Assembly: GCA_051879315.1 (NCBI GenBank)
Contig: JBJELW010000064.1
Coordinates: forward strand, 1-17,811
DNA length: 17,811 nucleotides
Direction of reading: 5' to 3'
Origin: Roseburia_C sp051879315
GTDB taxonomy: Bacteria; Bacillota; Clostridia; Lachnospirales; Lachnospiraceae
In this document: in pieces, positions 1 to 6,613 of the stretch
Numbering within the stretch: position 1 is the first letter of the stretch
Layout: each line of letters opens with the position of its first letter
Notes under the pieces: model-generated
Databases searched by the model: none
What the model saw: only the letters and a program-made list of their open reading frames with translations
Told to the model about the DNA's origin: nothing
Position numbers and translations under genes: made by a program

Positions 1-7
1 ATGATAT

Positions 8-14
8 ACCTCCT
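8..14 (-). promoter_or_regulatory. Ribosome binding site of a divergent gene beyond the left edge
   Basis: Read on the minus strand this is AGGAGGT, a near-perfect Shine-Dalgarno sequence. It is followed by ATATC and then AT at the last two bases of the window, so an ATG would be complete if the next base outside is G on the minus strand. A minus-strand gene therefore probably starts exactly at the window edge. Its identity cannot be seen. Confidence 0.6.
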
Positions 15-65
15 GTATGTACATAAGTAAAATACAAAATAATCTCAATTATTTTTAACGCAATT

Positions 66-94
66 ATTATAAGAGATTTTGCCTAAGGTTGCAA
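66..94 (-). promoter_or_regulatory. Sigma-A promoter of the divergent gene
   Basis: On the minus strand, TTGCAA (94 to 89) is followed by a 17-base spacer and a perfect TATAAT (71 to 66). Transcription would begin near position 59 and give a leader of about 57 bases before the start at the window edge. TTGCAA is its own reverse complement, so the same hexamer also serves the tgt promoter on the other strand. Confidence 0.65.
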
Positions 95-118
95 TGTTTT
101 GTTCGTTTATGTTACACT
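89..118 (+). promoter_or_regulatory. Sigma-A promoter of tgt (extended -10)
   Basis: TTGCAA (89-94), an 18-base spacer, then TACACT (113-118) preceded directly by TGT, an extended -10 element. Transcription should start near 124-126. This places the ATG at 124 at the very 5' end of the message and supports the downstream ATG at 157 as the real tgt start. Confidence 0.6.
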
Positions 119-156
119 GACAGATGGCGAATACAAATAGTAAAGGAATGAAAACA

Positions 157-1317
157 ATGTATGAACTGTTAAAGCAGGAAGGCAATGCAAAACGCGGGGT
201 ATTTCATACCGTGCACGGCGATATACAGACACCGGTATTTATGAATGTGGGAACCGTGGCGGCCATCAAGGGGGCAGTATCTACGGAGGACTTAGAGCAA
301 ATCAAAACTCAGGTGCAGTTGTCCAACACCTATCATCTGCACGTGCGTCCCGGGGACAAGCTCATTAAGGAACTGGGTGGGCTGCACAAATTTATGGTGT
401 GGGACAGACCGATTCTCACCGATTCCGGCGGATTTCAGGTATTTTCCCTGGCAGGATTACGCAAAATCAAGGAGGAGGGAGTGTACTTTCATTCCCACAT
501 TGACGGAGCGAAGATTTTTATGGGGCCGGAGGAAAGTATGCAGATCCAGTCCAATCTGGGATCTACCATTGCCATGGCCTTTGACGAGTGCCCCAGCAGC
601 GTGGCGGAGCGTTCTTATGTGGAGGCCTCGGTGGCCAGAACCACCCGATGGCTGGAGCGGTGCAAACGGGAGATGGCGCGACTGAATAGTCTGGAGGATA
701 CGGTGAACCCCCACCAGATGCTGTTTGGTATCGATCAGGGTGCAATTTACGCAGATATCCGTATCGATCACGCTAAGCGGATCAGTGAGATGGAACTGGA
801 TGGTTACGCCATTGGCGGTCTTGCGGTGGGAGAAACCCATGAGGAAATGTATCACATCATTGAGGAGACGGTTCCTTATCTGCCGAAGGAGAAGCCCACA
901 TACCTGATGGGAGTGGGGACACCGGCAAATATTTTGGAGGCGGTGGAACGGGGCGTGGACTTTTTTGACTGCGTATACCCTTCCCGGAATGGAAGACATG
1001 GCCATGTCTACACCAATCAGGGGAAGCGGAATCTGTTCAATCAGCAGTATGAGAAGGATATGCGGCCCATCGAGGAGGGTTGCCAGTGTCCGGCCTGCCG
1101 CAGATACAGCAGAGCCTACATCCGTCATCTGCTAAAGGCAAAGGAAATGCTGGGCATGCGCCTTTGTGTGCTGCACAACCTGTATTTCTACAACACCATG
1201 ATGGAGGAGATCCGGGATGCCCTGGATGAGGGGCGTTTTGCTTCTTACAAGAAGCAGAAGCTTTACAATATGCAGCAGATTGAGCGGGAAAAGCAGGAAA
1301 ATATTAAAAATGCATAA
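157..1317 (+). CDS. tgt: tRNA-guanine(34) transglycosylase (queuine tRNA-ribosyltransferase)
   Basis: This enzyme exchanges guanine 34 in GUN anticodons for a queuosine precursor (preQ1 in most bacteria, queuine in salvaging species). The start at 157 gives 386 residues, close to the family's 370-390, and has AAAGGA nine bases upstream; the frame is open from an ATG at 124, but that codon has no ribosome site and lies at the predicted transcript start. Visible motifs are SNTYHLHVRPG, the base-pocket segment TDSGGFQVFSL with general acid D89, GGLAVGE, and FDCV with nucleophile D271. The C-terminal zinc site is C309, C311, C314 and H340. The segment after D271 reads YPSRNGRHGHVYT rather than the common LPTRNARNG type. 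No queA or other queuosine gene is present. The yajC gene follows 96 bases downstream, a widespread pairing. Identification is firm; precursor specificity is not decided. Confidence 0.95.
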   Translation: MYELLKQEGNAKRGVFHTVHGDIQTPVFMNVGTVAAIKGAVSTEDLEQIKTQVQLSNTYHLHVRPGDKLIKELGGLHKFMVWDRPILTDSGGFQVFSLAGLRKIKEEGVYFHSHIDGAKIFMGPEESMQIQSNLGSTIAMAFDECPSSVAERSYVEASVARTTRWLERCKREMARLNSLEDTVNPHQMLFGIDQGAIYADIRIDHAKRISEMELDGYAIGGLAVGETHEEMYHIIEETVPYLPKEKPTYLMGVGTPANILEAVERGVDFFDCVYPSRNGRHGHVYTNQGKRNLFNQQYEKDMRPIEEGCQCPACRRYSRAYIRHLLKAKEMLGMRLCVLHNLYFYNTMMEEIRDALDEGRFASYKKQKLYNMQQIEREKQENIKNA

Positions 1318-1322
1318 AGTGC

Positions 1323-1351
1323 TTGCCCCATATTACTTTTTCGTGTAGAAT
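1323..1351 (+). promoter_or_regulatory. Sigma-A promoter of yajC
   Basis: TTGCCC (1323-1328), a 17-base spacer, then TAGAAT (1346-1351) preceded by TG at 1344-1345. It lies just after the tgt stop and gives yajC a leader of about 55 bases. Read-through from tgt is also possible because no terminator lies between them. Confidence 0.5.
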
Positions 1352-1413
1352 AGGTGAAGTGATAAATTTCGCTAAAATTAAGGCAGAAAAGTGAATGTTC
1401 AGGAGGAAATGAA

Positions 1414-1749
1414 ATGTCTGTTTTATTAAATGAAGCTGCAGGTACAGCTACCGGTGGCACGTTGGGTCTGCTTGTTTGGATCGTTGTTCTGTTTGGAGTT
1501 ATGTATTTCTTTATGATTCGTCCCCAGCAGAAGGAGTCAAAGAAGAAGGAAGCAATGATGGCAGAGGTGGCAGTGGGAGATACAGTTCTGACTACCAGTG
1601 GTTTTTACGGCACCATCATCGATGTGGCAGATGACACGGTCATCGTGGAGTTCGGCAATAACCGTAACTGCCGTATCCCCATGCAGAAGGCTGCAATCTC
1701 CGCGATTGAGAAGCCGGAGGACGCCACAAAGACTGAGGAAAAGAAATAA
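1414..1749 (+). CDS. yajC: Preprotein translocase subunit YajC
   Basis: YajC is a small single-span membrane protein that associates with SecDF and the SecYEG channel. The product has 111 residues, typical of the family. A short N-terminal segment rich in small residues leads into one hydrophobic helix at about 17-35, followed at once by the hallmark IRPQQK and a run of lysines, which predicts an N-out, C-in topology. The cytoplasmic domain contains VGDTVLTTSGFYGTI, the conserved YajC core, and ends in a charged EEKK tail. AGGAGGA lies six bases before the ATG. In many bacteria yajC is followed by secD and secF; here a terminator and then leucine synthesis genes follow instead. Confidence 0.95.
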   Translation: MSVLLNEAAGTATGGTLGLLVWIVVLFGVMYFFMIRPQQKESKKKEAMMAEVAVGDTVLTTSGFYGTIIDVADDTVIVEFGNNRNCRIPMQKAAISAIEKPEDATKTEEKK

Positions 1750-1766
1750 CGGAATAGAAGAGAAAG

Positions 1767-1797
1767 GCTGTTCGCTCCAGGAGCGGGCAGCTTTTTT
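1767..1797 (+). terminator. Rho-independent terminator after yajC
   Basis: GCTGTTCGCTCC pairs with GGAGCGGGCAGC around a single central A (in practice a small loop), using two G-U pairs, and six T residues follow directly. It lies 18 bases after the yajC stop and closes the tgt-yajC unit. Confidence 0.85.
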
Positions 1798-1827
1798 GCT
1801 TGAAATGCTGCGCATTCCGCTGGGCGC

Positions 1828-1851
1828 AAAAGAGTCGCAAGCGACTCTTTT
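1828..1851. repeat. Perfect palindrome, possible bidirectional terminator or dispersed repeat
   Basis: AAAAGAGTCGC and GCGACTCTTTT form a perfect inverted repeat separated by AA. The A and T flanks would let it act as a weak terminator in both directions. It sits 30 bases after the yajC terminator and 15 bases before the leuB promoter, so it is not needed to end yajC. A TGCGC/GCGCA inverted pair (1809-1828) lies just upstream. The remainder of the 206-base gap 1750-1955 holds the leuB promoter and leader but no convincing gene. Confidence 0.5.
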
Positions 1852-1866
1852 ACATGGAAAAAAATG

Positions 1867-1895
1867 TTGAAATATCAAAACAAATGCTATATGAT
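1867..1895 (+). promoter_or_regulatory. Sigma-A promoter of the leuB-ilvD-ilvB cluster
   Basis: TTGAAA (1867-1872), a 17-base spacer, then TATGAT (1890-1895). Each hexamer is one mismatch from consensus. Transcription should start near 1901-1903, leaving a leader of about 54 bases. That leader is too short for a T-box or a classical attenuator. Confidence 0.75.
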
Positions 1896-1903
1896 ATAGG
1901 TTA

Positions 1904-1933
1904 ATGGGCTTACCATGCCTGTTTTTAGATTGA
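1904..1933 (+). other. Possible leucine-rich leader mini-ORF
   Basis: ATG at 1904 opens a nine-codon frame reading MGLPCLFLD before a TGA. Three of nine codons are leucine (TTA, CTG, TTA), directly upstream of leuB. It would start at or within a few bases of the predicted transcript end, so translation would have to be nearly leaderless, and no terminator fits between it and leuB. It may be chance. Confidence 0.2.
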
Positions 1934-1955
1934 TGGGAAAGGAAGTAATAATTCC

Positions 1956-3056
1956 ATGAAGTACAATGTTGGAGTGATTGCCGGTGACGGGATCGGACCA
2001 GAGATCGTCGCTGAGGCAAGAAAAGTGTTAGACGCTGTGGGAGAGAAGTACGGACATACTTTTTCCTATGATGAGATTTTGATGGGAGGCTGTTCCATCG
2101 ATGCTACCGGTGTTCCCCTTACGGATGATGCCATTGCCCATGCAAAGGCCTCGGATGCCGTGCTGATGGGTTCCATCGGAGGCAATACGGCCACCTCCCC
2201 CTGGTATAAATTGGAGCCTTCGCTGCGGCCGGAGGCAGGCTTGTTAAAGCTGAGAAAGTCGCTGAATCTTTTCGCAAACTTAAGACCCGCATATTTATAT
2301 GAAGAGTTAAAAGATGCATGTCCCCTGCGGGATGATATCATCGGAGACGGATTTGACATGATGATTATGCGTGAGCTTACCGGTGGACTTTATTTTGGCG
2401 AGAGAAAGACCGAGGAGGTAAACGGAGTGCTGACAGCCACCGATACGTTGACCTATAACGAAGAGGAGATCCGCCGCATTGCAAAGCGCGGATTTGATAT
2501 TGCCATGAAGCGCAGAAAGAAAGTGACCAGTGTAGACAAGGCAAACGTGTTGGATTCCTCCCGTTTGTGGAGAAAAGTAGTGGAGGAAGTGGCAAAGGAC
2601 TATCCGGAGGTTACATACGAGCATATGCTGGTGGATAATTGTGCCATGCAGCTGGTAAAGGATCCCAAGCAGTTTGACGTGATTCTTACTGAGAATATGT
2701 TTGGTGACATCTTATCAGACGAGGCAAGCATGGTGACCGGTTCCATCGGAATGTTATCTTCTGCCAGCTTAAATGATACCAAATTTGGACTTTATGAGCC
2801 CAGTGGCGGCTCTGCACCGGATATTGCAGGGAAGGGAATTGCTAATCCCATTGCAACTATTCTCAGCGCTGCCATGATGTTGCGATACTCTTTTGATCTG
2901 GATACAGAGGCAGATGCCGTGGAAGCATCTGTGAAAAAGGTGCTGAAAGCCGGGTACCGTACCATCGATATCATGCCTTCTGAGGATAAGAAAACGTCAT
3001 CTGTTACCCAGGTGGGTACTGCACAGATGGGCGATCTCATCGTGGCAAACCTGTAA
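1956..3056 (+). CDS. leuB: 3-isopropylmalate dehydrogenase
   Basis: LeuB oxidises and decarboxylates 3-isopropylmalate with NAD to 2-oxoisocaproate, the third dedicated step of leucine synthesis, in the cytoplasm as a dimer. The 366 residues match the family length. Seen in order: the N-terminal GDGIGPEI motif, LRKSLNLFANLRP with the substrate-binding arginines, MIMRELTGGLYFGE, the lysine/aspartate region NVLDSSRLWRKV, DNCAMQL, NMFGDILSDEASM with metal-binding aspartates, and the NAD-binding loop LYEPSGGSAPDIAGKGIANP. The REL.GGLYFG pattern distinguishes it from isocitrate dehydrogenase. AAAGGAAG lies about ten bases before the ATG. It has its own promoter and begins a branched-chain cluster, but leuA and leuCD are absent from the window. 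Confidence 0.95.
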   Translation: MKYNVGVIAGDGIGPEIVAEARKVLDAVGEKYGHTFSYDEILMGGCSIDATGVPLTDDAIAHAKASDAVLMGSIGGNTATSPWYKLEPSLRPEAGLLKLRKSLNLFANLRPAYLYEELKDACPLRDDIIGDGFDMMIMRELTGGLYFGERKTEEVNGVLTATDTLTYNEEEIRRIAKRGFDIAMKRRKKVTSVDKANVLDSSRLWRKVVEEVAKDYPEVTYEHMLVDNCAMQLVKDPKQFDVILTENMFGDILSDEASMVTGSIGMLSSASLNDTKFGLYEPSGGSAPDIAGKGIANPIATILSAAMMLRYSFDLDTEADAVEASVKKVLKAGYRTIDIMPSEDKKTSSVTQVGTAQMGDLIVANL

Positions 3057-3070
3057 AAGTACAGAGCCGA

Positions 3071-3125
3071 GAGCCAAACATGAGCAAAAGGAAAGCGGCG
3101 GAGCCGCGATTTTGCGTATGTGCTC
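3071..3125 (+). repeat. Long imperfect hairpin between leuB and ilvD
   Basis: GAGC (3071-3074) pairs with GCTC (3122-3125). ACATGAGCAAAA (3078-3089) pairs with TTTTGCGTATGT (3110-3121) with one mismatch and one wobble. GCGGC (3095-3099) pairs with GCCGC (3103-3107) around GGA. There is no T-run after it, so it is not a standard terminator. It may be an RNA-processing or stability element, or a copy of a dispersed palindromic repeat. It fills most of the 108-base gap. Confidence 0.6.
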
Positions 3126-3164
3126 TGAATGAAGCGGAATATAATTTTTAGAAAGGAACATAGA

Positions 3165-4841
3165 ATGATGAAGAGTGATAATGTGAAAAGCGGAATGCAA
3201 CAGGCCCCGCATCGCAGTCTTTTCAATGCGTTGGGCTTTACCGAGGAAGAGATGAAAAAACCTTTGGTGGGTATTGTAAGCTCCTACAATGAAATCGTAC
3301 CCGGTCATATGAACTTAGACAAGATTGTAAATGCCGTAAAAATGGGTGTTGCGGAAGCAGGAGGAGTACCGGTGGTATTTCCGGCCATTGCAGTGTGTGA
3401 CGGTATTGCCATGGGACATATTGGTATGAAATATTCTCTGGTAACCAGAGATCTGATTGCAGACTCCACAGAATGTATGGCTATTGCCCATCAGTTTGAC
3501 GCACTGGTTATGGTGCCAAACTGCGATAAAAACGTGCCCGGGCTTCTGATGGCAGCAGCCCGTGTGAATGTACCTACCGTATTTGTATCCGGAGGCCCCA
3601 TGCTGGCCGGTCATGTGAAGGGACAGAAGAGAAGTCTTTCTTCCATGTTTGAGGCAGTGGGTTCCTATGAAGCAGGAACCATGACTGCGGATGATGTGAA
3701 GGAATACGAGGAGAAGGTTTGTCCTACCTGTGGATCCTGCTCCGGTATGTATACCGCCAATTCCATGAACTGTCTGACAGAGGCATTGGGCATGGGACTT
3801 GGTGGAAACGGAACTATCCCCGCCGTGTATTCTGAGAGAATTAAGCTGGCAAAGCGTGCCGGTATGGCGGTTATGGAAATGTACCGCAAGAATATCCGCC
3901 CAAGAGATATTATGACAAAGGAAGCCATCATTAATGCCCTTACTGTGGATATGGCACTGGGATGCTCCACAAACAGTATGTTGCATCTGCCTGCAATCGC
4001 TCATGAGATCGGATTTGATTTTGATATTGCTTATGCAAATCCCATCAGTGAGAAGACACCGAACTTATGTCATCTGGCTCCGGCAGGTCCTACTTACATG
4101 GAGGATCTCAACGAGGCAGGCGGTGTCTATGCAGTAATGAAAGAACTGGCAGATATCGGACTTTTAAATACAGATTGTATGACAGTTACCGGAAAGACTG
4201 TGGGAGAGAATATAAAGGATGCGGTAAATAAGAATCCTGAGGTGATCCGTCCCGTTGACAATCCATATTCCAAGACCGGTGGCCTTGCAGTATTAAAGGG
4301 AAATCTGGCCCCCGATGGATCCGTGGTAAAGCGTTCTGCAGTGGTGGATGAGATGCTGGTGCATGAAGGACCCGCCCGGGTATTCGACTGTGAGGAAGAT
4401 GCCATCGCAGCCATCAAGGGTGGCAAGATTGTTCCCGGTGATGTGGTGGTGATTCGTTACGAGGGACCGAAGGGTGGCCCCGGAATGAGAGAAATGTTGA
4501 ATCCCACTTCCGCAATTGTGGGTATGGGCTTAGGATCATCTGTAGCTTTGATTACAGACGGACGTTTCTCCGGCGCCAGCCGTGGAGCATCCATCGGACA
4601 CGTTTCTCCGGAGGCAGCTGTGGGCGGCCCCATCGCATTGGTGGAAGAAGGAGATATCATCAAGATCAATATTCCCGAACTCCGCTTAGAGCTGGATGTA
4701 TCGGATGAGGAACTGGCAGCCAGAAGAGCAAAATGGCAGCCCAGAGAGCCGAAGGTGACAGAGGGATATTTGAAGCGTTATGCATCCCTGGTTACATCCG
4801 GAAACAGAGGTGCAATCTTAGAATTACCAAAGGAATCATAA
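3165..4841 (+). CDS. ilvD: Dihydroxy-acid dehydratase
   Basis: IlvD dehydrates 2,3-dihydroxy acids to the 2-keto acids of valine and isoleucine; it is an iron-sulfur enzyme. The frame is open from an ATG at 3129, but GAAAGGAA at 3151-3158 supports a start at 3165 (or 3168), giving 558 residues beginning MMKSDN, as expected for the family. Motifs: QAPHRSL, VPNCDKNVPG with cluster ligand C120, CPTCGSCSGMYTANSMNCL with ligand C192, ALGCSTNSMLHLPA, and the C-terminal GRFSGASRGASIGHVSPEA. The early segment reads IVPGHMNL with Gly, as in the oxygen-labile [4Fe-4S] type, where [2Fe-2S] enzymes usually have Cys; the cluster type is therefore inferred. A TATAAT at 3140 lacks a good -35 box. The gene ends 22 bases before ilvB. 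Confidence 0.95.
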   Translation: MMKSDNVKSGMQQAPHRSLFNALGFTEEEMKKPLVGIVSSYNEIVPGHMNLDKIVNAVKMGVAEAGGVPVVFPAIAVCDGIAMGHIGMKYSLVTRDLIADSTECMAIAHQFDALVMVPNCDKNVPGLLMAAARVNVPTVFVSGGPMLAGHVKGQKRSLSSMFEAVGSYEAGTMTADDVKEYEEKVCPTCGSCSGMYTANSMNCLTEALGMGLGGNGTIPAVYSERIKLAKRAGMAVMEMYRKNIRPRDIMTKEAIINALTVDMALGCSTNSMLHLPAIAHEIGFDFDIAYANPISEKTPNLCHLAPAGPTYMEDLNEAGGVYAVMKELADIGLLNTDCMTVTGKTVGENIKDAVNKNPEVIRPVDNPYSKTGGLAVLKGNLAPDGSVVKRSAVVDEMLVHEGPARVFDCEEDAIAAIKGGKIVPGDVVVIRYEGPKGGPGMREMLNPTSAIVGMGLGSSVALITDGRFSGASRGASIGHVSPEAAVGGPIALVEEGDIIKINIPELRLELDVSDEELAARRAKWQPREPKVTEGYLKRYASLVTSGNRGAILELPKES

Positions 4842-4863
4842 TGAGGGAAGCGAGGGATAATCG

Positions 4864-6543
4864 ATGCTTTTAACAGGAGCACAAATCGTGATCGAATGTT
4901 TGAAGGAGCAGGGCGTGGATACCGTTTTCGGGTATCCCGGCGGAGCGATTTTGAACGTTTATGATGAATTATACAAACACAGGGATGAGATCAAGCATGT
5001 TTTGACCTCACATGAGCAGGGAGCATCCCATGCGGCAGACGGATATGCCCGCAGCACCGGGAAGGTGGGTGTGTGTCTGGCTACCAGCGGACCGGGTGCT
5101 ACCAATCTGGTTACCGGTATTGCCACTGCATATATGGATTCCGTACCCGTAGTGGCCATCACCTGTAACGTAACGGTTCCCCTTTTAGGAAAGGACAGTT
5201 TCCAGGAGATTGATATCAAAGGAATTACCCTTCCTATCACGAAACACAACTTTATTGTAAAGGATGTAAAGGATCTGGCAGACGTGATGCGCCGTGCATT
5301 CCGAATCGCCCAAAAGGGTCGTCCGGGTCCGGTTCTGGTGGATATCACAAAGGATGCTACCGCCAATAAAGCTGAGTATGAGAGAGCGGTTATCGAGCCG
5401 GTTGCCAGATATGAGGATAATATCCGGGATGAGGATTTGAAGACTGCGGTTGAGATGATTGAACAGGCGAGAAAGCCATACATATTTGTAGGAGGAGGAG
5501 CCGTAATCTCCGGCGCAGCCGGGGAAGTGGCTGAACTGGCGGAAAAAATCAATGCACCGGTTTGCGACACGCTTATGGGAAAGGGAGCATTCCCGGGAAC
5601 AGACGAAAAATACACCGGAATGCTTGGTATGCACGGAACGAAAACTTCTAACCTGGGTGTCAGCGAATGTGACCTGTTGGTGGCCATTGGTGTCCGCTTC
5701 TCGGATCGTGTGTTGGGCAATGCTTCGAAGTTTGCATCCAATGCTAAGATTTTGCAGCTGGATATTGATCCGGCAGAGATCAACAAGAATATTGTGGTAG
5801 ATGCCAGCATCATTGGCGACATCAAGGCCATTCTGCAGCGGTTGAATCCTCTGATTTCCAAACAGGAGCATCCGGAATGGATGGCACACATCAAAGAATA
5901 TCAGGAAAAGTATCCTTTGAAATATCCGGAGACCGGACTCAGCGGTCCTTTTGTCATCGAGGAGATTTGGCGACAGACCAGGGGTGAGGCTATTATGGTG
6001 ACGGAGGTTGGACAGCATCAGATGTGGGCAGCCCAGTATTACAGATACAGCAAGCCCCGCACCTTACTTACTTCCGGAGGCTTGGGAACCATGGGATATG
6101 GTTTGGGAGCCGCCATCGGAGCTAAGACAGCAAACCAGGATAAAGTGGTGGTCAATATTGCCGGAGACGGCTGTTTCCGTATGAATATGAATGAGGTGGC
6201 TACGGCTGCCAGAGAGAAGCTTCCGTTAATTGAGGTGATTGTAAATAACCATGTACTTGGTATGGTTCGCCAGTGGCAGGATCTTTTCTATGAGCAGCGT
6301 TATTCTGCTACCGTTTTAGATGACGGGGTGGATTATGTGAAGCTTGCAGAGGCCATGGGAGCTGATGGATACCGGGCAACCAGCCGGGAAGAGTTTGTAG
6401 AAATTTTCAGCAAGGCCTTAAACAATACAGATAAGCCTGTGGTAATCGACTGTATCATCGACAGTGATGATAAGGTATGGCCTATGGTGGCACCGGGGGC
6501 AGCAATCTCGGAGGTATTTACCGCTGAGGATCTGAATAAATAA
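4864..6543 (+). CDS. ilvB: Acetolactate synthase, large catalytic subunit
   Basis: The enzyme uses thiamine diphosphate to join two pyruvates, or pyruvate and 2-ketobutyrate, in the first common step of branched-chain synthesis. The 559 residues fit the family. Seen: VFGYPGGAILNVYD, SHEQGASHAADGYAR with catalytic E51, ATSGPGATNLVTGIATAYMDSVP, GKDSFQEIDIKGITLPITKHNF, the central domain start around 200 (PYIFVGGGAV), GGLGTMGYGLGAAIGA, and the cofactor/Mg motif GDG at about 434-436 running to VNNHVLGMV. The SFQE..I..ITLPITKHN segment and the gene context favour the biosynthetic enzyme over catabolic AlsS. The ribosome site (GAGGG) is modest. The gene probably shares a transcript with ilvD. No ilvN for the regulatory subunit follows; serC does. 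Confidence 0.93.
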   Translation: MLLTGAQIVIECLKEQGVDTVFGYPGGAILNVYDELYKHRDEIKHVLTSHEQGASHAADGYARSTGKVGVCLATSGPGATNLVTGIATAYMDSVPVVAITCNVTVPLLGKDSFQEIDIKGITLPITKHNFIVKDVKDLADVMRRAFRIAQKGRPGPVLVDITKDATANKAEYERAVIEPVARYEDNIRDEDLKTAVEMIEQARKPYIFVGGGAVISGAAGEVAELAEKINAPVCDTLMGKGAFPGTDEKYTGMLGMHGTKTSNLGVSECDLLVAIGVRFSDRVLGNASKFASNAKILQLDIDPAEINKNIVVDASIIGDIKAILQRLNPLISKQEHPEWMAHIKEYQEKYPLKYPETGLSGPFVIEEIWRQTRGEAIMVTEVGQHQMWAAQYYRYSKPRTLLTSGGLGTMGYGLGAAIGAKTANQDKVVVNIAGDGCFRMNMNEVATAAREKLPLIEVIVNNHVLGMVRQWQDLFYEQRYSATVLDDGVDYVKLAEAMGADGYRATSREEFVEIFSKALNNTDKPVVIDCIIDSDDKVWPMVAPGAAISEVFTAEDLNK

Positions 6544-6555
6544 TATGTGACTTAC

Positions 6556-6580
6556 CACGGCTGTGGAATTTGCAGCGGTG
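6556..6580 (+). other. Small hairpin in the ilvB-serC gap
   Basis: CACGGCTG and CAGCGGTG pair at seven of eight positions around a nine-base loop. No T-run follows, so termination is doubtful. A weak promoter-like pair lies across it (TTTGCA at 6569, TTTAAT at 6591, 16-base spacer), which might give serC some independent expression. Confidence 0.3.
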
Positions 6581-6613
6581 AGAAATGATATTTAATTTGA
6601 GGAGGAAGTTAAA

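Noticed and set aside
457..1128. Long open frame antisense to tgt
   Set aside because: It lies wholly opposite a clearly identified gene, has no ribosome site, and its product is composition-driven with no recognisable motif.
1852..1955. T-box or attenuator ahead of leuB
   Set aside because: The leader from the predicted start is about 54 bases and contains neither a T-box core nor a terminator hairpin.
3112..3145. Promoter with TATAAT at 3140-3145 before ilvD
   Set aside because: The nearest TTG-type -35 box is 22 bases away and lies in the hairpin; a start from here would leave almost no leader.
4959..5894. 311-codon open frame antisense to ilvB
   Set aside because: It is an antisense shadow of a well-conserved gene, with serine-rich sequence and no family features.
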